Shown piece by piece: positions 50,107 to 62,100 of a stretch of 64,000 nucleotides of DNA. The notes beneath the pieces were generated by a model. That model saw only the letters and a program-made list of their open reading frames with translations, was not told where the DNA came from and searched no databases. Positions within the stretch are counted from its first letter, which is position 1. Every line of letters starts with the position of its first letter. The DNA comes from Trogon surrucura (Eukaryota; Chordata; Aves; Trogoniformes; Trogonidae). The stretch spans positions 51,196,635-51,260,634 of the forward strand of contig CM036619.1 in the NCBI GenBank assembly GCA_020746105.1, written 5' to 3'. A program made the translations under genes and the position numbers.

Positions 50107-53100
50107 CTGAAATAAAAAATAAATATTTCAAAATTTAAATGACATGCGTATATCCTGTGAGTATTCTCTTAAGGCCACCCCGAGAATCATTTTAGTGTTC
50201 ATAGTTCACCAGGATTTATGAATGTTTTGAGTTTCATAATATTTATCCACTGTTTCATCAATTTCTCTGCTTATTTTGCCATTTAGAAATATATGACTTC
50301 AGCAATGATAAAATTATAGACGTACCTACACCAACTGAAGCATATGGTATAAAAATAATCCAAGTCATTTCCTCTCAAGGAAGAGGTCACTTTTCAAGTA
50401 TCCATTAGAAATTGTTTCTTACTGTCTTAAAATTTCTATTGCTAGCAATTACACACTATAATGCACATAAACATAGCTAATATGCTGTTCTGAAGCTGAA
50501 GAGATGTTGAAAACCCAGAATATTAGATGATTAAATGACCTAAGCACCTTAAATGAAATGTCGTTTAAAGACGTGGTACTTTGTCTCCTAAGTTAAGCTC
50601 CTTTGAAACATTTTCCAGTAACCTTCTCTGTAATTGTTAATGCTACTTTGTCTGAATTCTTCCAGTCCAGATTTCTTTTTTTTAATGTTTCATTGTCTAC
50701 GATCTAGAATTCTCAAAGCTGCTTTGGGTCTAGCAAAGCTTTCAATTCTTAAAACACTTACTAGTTACAGAGATTCCCAGGCTCAGTCTGCCCACACACT
50801 AAAACTGGTGGCACAGGTAAGCACGAGAAGCAGTAGCTTCCAGTTCTCTGAACAACACACAGACGGAGATATTTCCCCAAGATTTGTGTTCTGGATCATC
50901 ATCCTCAACTGCTGCCACCCTTCTCCTGCCCACCTCACCAAACCAGGTCACTAAATTCTTCGCAAGTTCTTTGGGAGTCTTTGTGCTGATGCTATGCACA
51001 CGGTCAGTGCATCAAAGCAACCAGAGGAGGATACTGGTAGAATTACTTTTCTTCTGGCTTCATCTAACATCAACAAATTACACAAGTTCACATACAAACG
51101 CCGTCATTTCAGGTGGCAGAAACTTACCACTGATGGTACATAGTTGTATTCCACAAGTACATTTCTTGCACAATTGTTTATGTGTTTAAAACGATCTGGT
51201 CCCAAGAGAATACCTCCATACCAGCGGGACACCACAACTAACACATTGTGAACATTCAAGATCTGTTTAAAAAAAGAAAAAGAAAAGAAAACTTGGCATT
51301 TCTTAATTGAACTGTTTTCCACACCAATTTTAGATACAGAAAAAGTCCACTTCTTGCATTTCTAAGAGGAACTTAGGTCTCCAACACACAGATGTTATCA
51401 GAGGGTAACAATGACAAGTCAGCAGTTGCATTAGGTTTCCCTTTCCAAGCTCTTACTCAAAGGTAAATTCAAAGTAAAATGAGTCAATTTATCCCTCAGA
51501 AAGGGTACAAAGTTACCTCATGTACACTACAGCTGCTCATCCACATGTGAAAAGCTTCAGGCATTACTTAAAGGGAAAACTATCGAGTTACATTTATTAT
51601 TCCTTGATAGGATGAATTATTATTTCCAGAGAACAGATTGTCTATCCGCATTTTTGGAAGTGATGGTGGATGAGGCTTATAACAGGCAGAGGACAGGCAT
51701 TATACATATGAGTATCTAAAATGCTGTAAGCTAATACTGTTGCCATGTACAGGACTTAGCAACAGCACATGTATAATGCATAAAAACCTCTGTCTCTTCC
51801 AGGTTTGAGTCTTAGTCCCTTACAACCAAGCAGTTGCTTTCTGAATTCCAAAAGGCATATATAGGTTCACATAATATAAAATAATTGTATTAGCTATTAG
51901 GACTGCAAGAAACTAAGCGACCTTGATGTAGCTTTTTTAACACAGTGAGTAACAGAAGTGGAGTTAAACAGAAGTGATGATCTCTTTTAAAGCATTTAAA
52001 GGCAAGAAATACAAAAGGCCTTCAACAGCTCTCCTTTTCACAAAATCTAAACGTGATTTGACTAGACTTGAAAACTAGCACTTATTCCACCTCACAGCAA
52101 TTCTCTCCTCAAGATCTCACCATCAAACACTAGTAACACAGGGAATGCCAACTGATTAAATATCAGAGAGAAACACACATCTTGTCCAAATATAAGATAC
52201 AAAGTACTGCATGGAAATGTGTAGTGACAATCACAGAATCACAGAATTGCTGAGGCTGGAAAAGACCTCCGAGATCATCAAGTCCAGCCTGTGACCCAAC
52301 ATCATCACATCAGCCAGCCCAGGGCACTAAGTGCCACATCCAGCCTCTCCTTAAACACCTCCAAGGGACCATGACTCCACCACCTCCCTGGGCAGTGCAT
52401 TCCAAGTTAGCACTTTTTCTTAAATTAGTCTTCCATGATTAGTGACCACAATCCTGAATTTGTCCCTCAAACAGAGGCATCTGCAATCTCTGTGGAAGGT
52501 CTTCACTTATAAATAGCTTTCTCTCAAGCCCTGTGCAGTAGTACACTGATGCACAGAGATGGTTTGGAGCCAGACAGAACAAATAGTTTTATTAGCGTAA
52601 CGGTGAGCAAAAACACTGAGATCTGCAAGATATCAGGGTGCTTTGGTGAAGGTGAGAAAAATTCCTTCAGAGTTAGCTATCAAACGGACGTGTTAACGAC
52701 CACTCATTGTCTCCAATAAAGATAAAAACCACATCTATCCGACTAATTTGAACCATACTACTAGAAGATTCTATCATTGTTCGTGAAAACAGAAATATTC
52801 TGAGAATTTTAAAATTCAAAGGATAATGGAAAAAAAGAAAGAAGGATTCGGGCAGGTTTTGTGACAGGCATTTTCTACTCTACATTTACCCATCAGCCAT
52901 GAAGTCTACATATAGCAACTGTTCACAGTAAACAGGATGTCAAACATAGTTGGGAAACTTTTAAGTTTGAAATAGTTTCTTGTAACCAGAAAGTGCTATC
53001 TTGACTGAAGTGCTAGGTTTATCTGAAACAAGGTAAGATTGCAAAAGTAGAAGGCAAGGCTTTTGACGCTGTCTCTAACAGTATCCTATCACAGAGTCAC

Positions 53101-56100
53101 AGAGTGTATTGGGCTGGAAGGGAGCTTTAAAGGTCATCCAGTCCAACCCCCCTGCAAGGACATCTTTAACTAGATCAGGTTGCTCAGACCCCCATCCAGC
53201 CTGACCTTGAATGTCTCCAGGGATGAGGTCCAGTTTTCACCAGTGTTTCTCTACCCTCATAGTAAAGAACTAACATCTAATCTAAATCTACCCTGCTCTA
53301 GTTTAAAACCATTGCCCCTCATTGACTGCTACACTTCCTTGTAAACAGTCCCTCCCCTGCTTTCTTGTAGGTCCCCTGCAGGTACTGGAAGGCCACTTTA
53401 AGGTCTTCCTGGAGCCCTCTCCTCTTCAGGCTGAACAGCCCCAACACTCTCAGCCAAGCTTAAGCAGTGTGGATTGGATGATTGGTCAGTGAGGTGGACT
53501 GGGACTTGGTTGAGGGACAGAGTTCAGAGTTGTGATCAGTGAGGCTGAGTCTAGCTAGAGGCCTGTGTCTAGTGGTCACTGTTGGCCTGTCACCGGTGGC
53601 CCTATTCAATATATTAATATATAATATATATATATATATATGAAGGGTGAGTGTCACGAGGATGGAGCCAGGCTCTTCTCGGTGACAACCAATGATAGGA
53701 CAAGGGGTAATGGGCTGAAACTGGAACATAAGAGGTTCCGCTTAAACTCGAGAAGAAACTTCTTCTCAGTGAGGGTGACGGAACACTGGAACAGGCTGCC
53801 CAGGGAGGTTGTGGAGTCTCCTTCTCTGGAGACATTCAAGACCTGCCTGGACACGTTCCTGCGTAGCATTATCTAGGCGTTCCTGCTCTGGCAGGGGGAT
53901 TGGACTTGATGATCTTTCGAGGTCCCTTCCAATCCCTGACATTCTGTGATTCTGTGATTCTGTGATTAATCAGTGATCTGGACAAAGGGATAGAGTGCAC
54001 CCGCAGCAAGTTCGCTGATGATATAAAACTGAGAGGGGTGGCTGACACACCAGAAGGCTGTGCTGCCATTCAGCGAGACCTGGACAGGCTGGAGTGCCGG
54101 GCAGAGAGGAATCTTCTGAAATTCAACAAGTGCAAGTGTCATGTACTGCACCCAGGGAGGAATAACTCCATGTGTCAGTACAGGTTGGGGGCTGATCTGT
54201 CGGAGAGCAGCTCTGAGGAAAAGGACTGGGGAGTCCTTGTGGACAGCAGGATACCCATGAACAAGTGCTGTGTCCTTGTGGCCAAGAAGGCCAATGGCAT
54301 CCTGGGATGCATTACGAGTGTCATCCTACCCCTCTATTCTGCCCTGGTGAGGCCTCATCTGGAGTACTGTGTCCAGTACCTCTGGAGTTCTGGGCTTCCC
54401 AGTTCAAGGAGAAGTAACTACTAAAGAGAGTCCAGCAGAGCGCCAGTAAGATGACTGGGGGACTGGAGCATCTACGATATGAGGAAAGGCTGAGAGAACT
54501 GAGTCTGTTCAGCCTGGAGAAGAGAAGGCTGAGGGAGGATCTCATCAATGCTTATAAATATCTAAAGGGAGCATGTCAGAAGGATGGGGCCAAAGTCTTC
54601 TCATTGGTGTCCAGTGACAAGACAAAGGGCAATGGTCACAAACTGGAAAACAGGAGGTTCAACCTAAACATAAGGAAATATTTCTTTACTGCAAAGATAA
54701 TGGAGCATTGGAACAGGTTCACTACGTTTTGCATTTGAAGCACTACTCTGCAAGTTCAAATGTGTCTTTTTATTATGAATACTTGAGGAAAATGAATGAA
54801 AGGCTGCACATAGGTCTGCTCTTACATTCTGTAAATCAGCTTCTTCCAGTCTTCATATTCTATATACACCTTACACCACATAGTAAATACAGAAATCAAG
54901 CTGATTTTTATTTTAAACCATTTAAACTATTACTATTACCTGTGAAACACACCATTTTTCTACGATCTAAGACTTGGAAATTCCAATTTACTACAGGCAT
55001 GCAAAAGTTTGTTTTTTCTATCCTCTTTGAGAAAGCAATCATCTATTTGGCTACAAGTAGAGCAAGAATTAAAATAATAATCTAAAGTTTATTTAGATTG
55101 TAGTGATTCAAGATGTTCAAGAATTCCAGAAGTCAAAAGTTAATTTTTTTAACCTGCATAAGATGAAGAAGACGTCCACCTGCTGCTGTCTCTCCATCAT
55201 CTTCACAATCCTGTAAGAATGTCTGTTTATCTTCACAGTATATTCTTAAATAGAAAAAAAAAAAATGAACATGATCAGATTCAATCAGTATCTATCAACT
55301 AATATTTTGACATGTTTAATGAAGTCTCAGAGATCTTTCATACACATGTGTATCAATTCTACTTCTCTCCTAAGGACATTTACATGAAAACAGGATGAGG
55401 CTTCAGGTAAACCACAATTACTTATCTGTACAGCAGAATTTGGGAAGTTTTTGCATAGACTTTTGCTTCTTCAGGGTAACTCCAGAGCAACTACCAGTAT
55501 AAAGTCCCCAATCAGCAAAATCCTTAGATCATTCGCCTAATAATTAGACCTAACTGAACCCAACTCTATCAGATACGGTACACACCCACAAGTTGGAAGA
55601 ATTTGGACAAAGCTATTACGAATAATTTGATAGGCCTGCATTTCAGCAGAAGTGTGAAACTGTTACTGAATTTGCCTTTAGATTCTCCATCCCATCTCTT
55701 TTCTCAGGGTCACTCCAGGAAACTTCTGGGGTGTATTGTTTCCTAGAAAGGACAGTGGCCCAGCCCTAATTTTCAAAGGTCTACAGTTTGTTACCAGCTG
55801 ATTTCATAACTTCTGAACTTATTTAATACACATCTGACACAATGACAAAGAGGCTTCTGGTGCTAGGTGACAAATATGAAGCGGTATGTTTCTGTTGCTT
55901 TTTTGAAGTGTATTTAGATAGTATGAAAGAAGCCAGATCGTGAGCAACAAAATAATTCCCCTCTTTACAGAAACCTTTTACTTAGGTAGACTTTTTGATA
56001 AAGTAAGCTTGCACTTGCTCTCATTTCATGCTTCCTTATGATCATATTAGGATGTGCATGAATGGATCGGCATATACACATGCTTTTTCAGGGGACTGGT

Positions 56101-59100
56101 TCCTCCAGTAATGAAAGGAGCTCCTTTTACTGTCACTTACATTCCGCAGAAAACCTACACCACTACCTGGACTGAGACCAATTCATTTCACATAAGCTCT
56201 GTTCATAACTGTTGCCAGAGACAGACCCCTGCCAAATTCTTTTTTTACCTGTTTCTCATTTTCTCTTGTATTTCAGCTGAAACTTCATATGTCAGATGTC
56301 TACATTAGGCTTTCTTTTTCAACTTATTTCAACTAAAAATTTGCAGTTATTTCTAAATATAAGGTTAGAGGCAAAAAAAAAAGTTACTTCACCTAAGTAA
56401 AACCACATTTAGTTCAGAATGATGTAGCACTTCCATGATCACACATACTATACAAAGTATAACAACACATGTTTAAATCTACTTTTAGTCTTTTTTTTTT
56501 ATTCCTAATGCTGCTTTACTGTTGTATTGGGCTAGCCTGGCCAGATTTCAGCAGCAGAGGGGCTGTAGGGGCGGCTTCTGTGAGAAGCTGCTAGAAGCTT
56601 TCCCTAGGTCTGATAGAGCCAATGCCAGCTGGCTCCAAGGATGGACCTGCCGCTGGCCAGGGCTGAGCCTGTCAGTGGTGAAGGGAACACCTCTGTGAAA
56701 ACATTTAAGAAGCACGGAAAAAGACCTGCACCACAACAACTGGCAGAGAAGAGAGGGAGGTGAGAACACATGAAGACACCAGGGTCAGTGAAGGTGGGAG
56801 GATGTGCTCCAGGTGTCAGAGCAGATTCCCCTGAGCTGTCGTGAAGACCATGGTGAAGCAGGCTGTCCCCCTGCAGTCCATGGAGGTGACAGAAGTGTAG
56901 ATGTCCACCTGTGGCCCATGGAGCACCCCACGTCGGAGCAGGTGGATGCCCAAAGGGAGCTGTGACCCCGTGGGAAGCTCACAGTGGAGTTGGCTCCTGC
57001 CAGGACCCATAGCCTGTGGGGAGAGAGGAGCCCACACTGGAGCAGGTTGGCTGACAGAACTTGTGACCCCGCAGGGGACGTGTGCTGGATCAGTTTCCCC
57101 TGAAGGACTGCACCCCATGGAGAGGGCTCACGCTGGGGCAGTTTGTCAAGGACGATCTCTTGTGAGAGGACTCACATCACAGAAAGCGTGTGAAGAACGG
57201 TCTCCCATGAGAGGGACCCCACTTTGGAACAGGAGAAGAGTGAGAAGCCCTCCTCTAGAGGAAGAAGTGGCAGAAACCACATCTGATGAACTGGCTGCAA
57301 CTCACACTCCCCATCCTCCTGCACCACTTGGAGGGAGGAGGTGGATAAATTGGGAGTGACATCAAGCTTAGGAAGAAAAGAGGGCTGGGAGGAAGGTGTT
57401 ATTTTTAAGATCTGCTTTTATTTCTCACTACTCTTCTCTAATTTGATTGTTAATAAATTTAATTAATTTCCTCAAACTGAGTCTTTTTTGTCCAAGATGG
57501 TAACTGCAAGTGCTCTCCCTGTCCTTATCCTGGACTCATGAGCCCTTCGTAGTATTTTCTCTCCCCGTCTAGCTGAGAAGAGGTAGTGATAGAGCAGCTG
57601 TGGTGGGCACCTGGCCTCCAGCCAGGGTCAAACCACTACATCTTACATTTCTTAATATATGTTCTACTTCCTTCACCTTAAATTCAAAATAAAGCCTAAA
57701 ACCTTTCTTTATCATTAATATGAAAGCTATTCCCATAAAGATTAAATAGCAAGGAATTTATTTGACAGTTTTACTTTTCTCATCTCCTGCACTCATTTGT
57801 CAGAGTGTAAATTGAAAAAAAATGAAATAAAATATCACTCTCACCTGTATGCATATATGTTGTGGGTAGCACTTGCGACTTTCTTATTCTCATATAATTT
57901 TTCAAGAACTCTCTTTACCTTTAAAAAAACAGGAATAAGCTTCCTTTTATAATATGAATTTCAAATGCGTCATCTCAATATCACTGCTAAACAAGTATCT
58001 TAACACTATAATAAAACAGTTTTACACTTTGACATAAAATGAATTAAATATTCAGTGTGATAACTAAATAAGCGGTTTCTCAGTACCCTCATACTGATTT
58101 TGAATAATATTTCTGGGATACTGAAAACAGCTGTTCCTTAAATTTGTCCATTACATACGTTCATGCTATTCCTGAGGATGTCAAATCCCTTCACTGAACA
58201 AGGACAGAAAGATCTAGAAAACATTTTAAATCAGTACCAAGTACAAATTATACCTGCTTACGTTCTTCAACCTTAATATTAAGATAGGTAAAAGCAGTGT
58301 GTAATGGGAAACATGGGATGCTTAGAAAGCTCTACCACATTTCAAGTTTTCCCTTTCTCCTGAAATATATTTTTTTTCAGTTTTCATTTCACAGGAAGAT
58401 TAACAATAAAAAATGTTCCATTATAGGCCTGAAAGTGTCATTATTTCCCAGAAAACAGGTATTGTCGCCATGTCCATCTTTCTGCTTTCAAGAAATATCA
58501 AATTCAAAACATTTGTCAACATCAGTTCATCTTCTATTTCTAATTAAACATGCTAGCAATTGTTCAACCCTTTCCAACCTGACCTAACAAAAAGCAGAGC
58601 TTTGATCAAGACATTGGGTTAGTAAATAGTACAAAATTGAGATTACTTTAAGCAAAACGTTACTGAAGTTCAGAAAGCTTGAGAAAACATGCTTACAAAT
58701 AGATTGCCTTCCACTCCAAAGAAAAATGTGTCTGAGGAGTAATCAATACACATATGCAGTATCTGTCCTAGGTATACTGTGCTTATTAACATGTATACTA
58801 TAACGTATATCATATATAAGGTATACCATGCTTATTAACATATATAAATCTGGGGATCTTATTAATGTATATAAATATCTGAGGGGTACATGTCAAGAGG
58901 AAGGGGACAATCTCTTTTCAGTGGTGTCCAGCAATAGAACAAGAAATAATGGGTTTAAGTTAGAACATAGGAAGTTCCACCTCAACATGAGGAGAAACTT
59001 CTTTACTGTGAGGGTGACAGAGCACTGGCACAGGCTGCCCAGGGAGGTTGTGGAGTCTCCTTCTCTGGAGACATTCAAAACCCGCCTGGACACGTTCCTG

Positions 59101-62100
59101 TGTGGCCTGACCTAGGGAACCTTGCTTTCGCAGGGGGGTTGGACTAGATGATCTCTAAAGGTCCCTTCTAGCCCCTAACACATTCTGTGATTTCCAGTTC
59201 TTCTGCAAGAAAAGCAGCTTACAAAAAACCAGCTCATATATAAGATACCTCAATAAAAGAGTCCTATTCTTAACAGAGAACATTGCTTCAGACACCTGTT
59301 GGGGTTTTTTTTCTCCATTAAAAGGCAATATTGATGAAAGACAACTTATATTACTTAATATACTTTCCTAAAAACATTTTAATACATGGACTTGGGGTAC
59401 GAACACATGAAGTTATCCTCACTTGTGACATTACTTATTTATCAGCTATCAGGCTCCCAAAAACATACCTTAAAGATTCATTATGTGTCTGTATTTCCAA
59501 AGATTCATTATGTGTCTGTATTTCCAAAGATTCATTATGTGTCTGTATTTCCAAGGAACCTCCAAGTCAGACATCTGACAGCTAAGCAACAGCTTATCCT
59601 TTTCCCTGTTCTATCTCCTAAACCTGGGGTGTTTTTTTTTTTGCTTCCTGTTCTCCCTCTCTATTATTCCTGCTTTAGGTAATTAAGGAATGTAATTCTC
59701 TACACATCAACGAGGCACCTGCTCATAAAAGACACAAATCAACAGATAGTTCTTAGTCCCACCTGACTAAATCAGTGTCAAGTCCAAGAACCACATACAT
59801 TTTAAACCATGTCAGAAGAAGTCAAACTGAGACAAGGTAAAACAAATGGTACTAAATATAGCCTGCTGCCTGAAATGGACCTACCACTTCGCTTTCTTTA
59901 ATAAGGTTTATGGCAATATATTCTGCTATGTAAATAACTACAGTCTTACTCTGGCTAGTATTATCGAAAACTACACTGGAATCCAAATTCCACTATTAAA
60001 AATATTCAGTAAAGGAATTTACACAGAAATCTCTGTACTGTCTTAAAATATCCATTAATTATCTATTGCAGTATATAGATTATGCAGATAAAGAAGCTAG
60101 CTTTCACTACAGGAGCAGTGCTTATCCCTTTTGGTCTTTTTTCAGAAAAATTAGTCCTTACCACAGTAAAGTTCCCCTGCAGTCTGAAGACCAACCACCT
60201 CACACTGTACAGTAAGGTTCTTTGAAATAAGATGGACACTCGGGGAATTGCTCTAGCTTTATACTAACTACATACCAATAAGTCTTGACTGGAAATTCCT
60301 AGGTTTATTGAGTATATGCTGTCTTTAAAATAAATAAAAAAAAAAAGCCATAAGAAGAAATTAAGAATGTCTTTATATGCAAAAGGGAAATTACTAACCT
60401 CCTTTAAGTACTATTTTTTGACACAGATCTGCCCTTTTTTGGAAATTCACATCCATGGGTACAGAATTCCTTGTAAGTAGGAACAATCTTACTCATAAAT
60501 AATGATCAATGAGCGAGAGTTTTTTAAAATGAGAAAGGGACATTATGCAAATGATTTAAATTTCTTCCCTTTCTAAAGCAAGACAGTTCATAGAGACTCA
60601 CAGTTCACAGGGACTGAGCACAGCTAAGAAAGCCCCCAAAGTGCAGTGCTATTCCAGTGAAAATGGTAATACACTGAGTATTTTAAAACATTGAGTTATT
60701 ACACATTAACCTAATGAATAAAATTACTTTCTCTTTCCAAGCTGTGAAAGGACAGCTCAAGAAAGCTGAAAGTAAAGAGATGAAGCAAAGCAAGCTACGA
60801 GTGACCGATTCACAGCAAACACAGGAACACATTTTCATACAATGCTGTGGATTCTGAGAGCTAATTTTGGTGCAAGAAGCAACAAGAGAAATTCCACAAA
60901 GCATATATCCCCCTCCCCCAAAACATTCATATTAAATGCAAGGATACTTTCTTCACCGTGTATTAAACTGCTGAAAGAGGGCAAGCATGACAGGAAACAA
61001 ACTGTTGCTGCCCTCTTCTACCACTCTGCTTAGGTTTACATTCACCAATAATTCCAGTAAGAGACAAACTCACACGCACATTTTTCCTAGTTCTAAGCAA
61101 ATACAACTCCAGACGCATGCTTACCCCTTTCAACTACCTCTCAATAAAAAATTTACTTATGCATTATCCAAGTGTATCTTTCAACAGAATTCCTTTCTAA
61201 GGGAGGGAAAACTTTTATAAATTCATTTTAATTCATTTTGCAAGTAACAAACGGTAGACTCAACAGTTTCCAAAGATGCAACAATTCAATTTGCCAACAC
61301 TTAAAAGTCAAATTTCAGAGTCCTTACTCTCTTACATCTAAGTCACATAACGGTAAAGAATAGCAGGGAGCACTACAGAGCTGATGTTTAGAGCTATTCA
61401 GCTGACAGTGAGAAACTGATGACTACTCAGACAATATCAGCACACAAAGATCCAAAGACAGAGAAATACATTTGGCTAATCCCAAGTATTTCAGCAATAC
61501 TTTGTAAGCTTAAAATACAGACAAAAAGAGCAGAACCGATCTCTACTGACTTGTCTGGGAGTGACCACAGGAGCCAGATGTGCCTGGAAAGTACTCCTTC
61601 GATCTGTTATCGGGTTCCCATGATGTATGGGTGGCAGTTCTTCATCTACTGATCACAAACAAGGAAGCGTTTGTTTTCTTTTAAGAGTACTGAAACAATG
61701 TATATAGCTAGGTAAGTAAAGATTGTCTCAACTCTAAAAAACAGTGAAGTACACAAGAAAACATACAGAAACCCCCCTCCCCAATATGTTGTTTCTTTAC
61801 AGTTCTTATTAATTTTCATTATAATTTTAATGTTATTAGTTCTACTCAAAAGCTGAGTAGAAAACCAAAACCTTAAGACCCTTCTCTTTGAAATTATTTC
61901 ATCAGAATTAACAAGGGCATATCTCTACCTTGGTGATTTTCAGACGTAATGTAATTTAACATTTGAACTGCATCTTCCTGAATGGGCTGATAGTCTAGGA
62001 GAAAATCACCTCCGTCATCTTCATCAACTTCTTCAGTGGTTTTCTTAATACCTGGTTCTATTAAGATGGAAATAGTAGAATTTACTACACTTTTTTTTTT

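Larger units (their letters stand above)
53052..54722 (+). mobile_element. Older CR1 LINE interrupted twice (composite)
   Basis: A plus-strand CR1 ORF2 continues across three separated blocks. Block 1 is 53,052-53,087, reading [11 protein letters not shown] (RT motif KAFD.VSH). Block 2 is about 53,456-53,620, reading [18 protein letters not shown]. Block 3 is 53,967-54,722, reading [20 protein letters not shown], then [24 protein letters not shown] and [20 protein letters not shown]. The blocks follow one another without missing RT sequence where the two inserted CR1s are removed. The 3' end is lost after MEHWNRF. The element lies antisense in an IMPACT intron. Confidence 0.88.

Noticed and set aside
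54708-55085. 125-codon plus-strand frame just after the composite CR1
   Set aside because: Only its first residues derive from CR1; the rest is AT-rich intron with no family resemblance.
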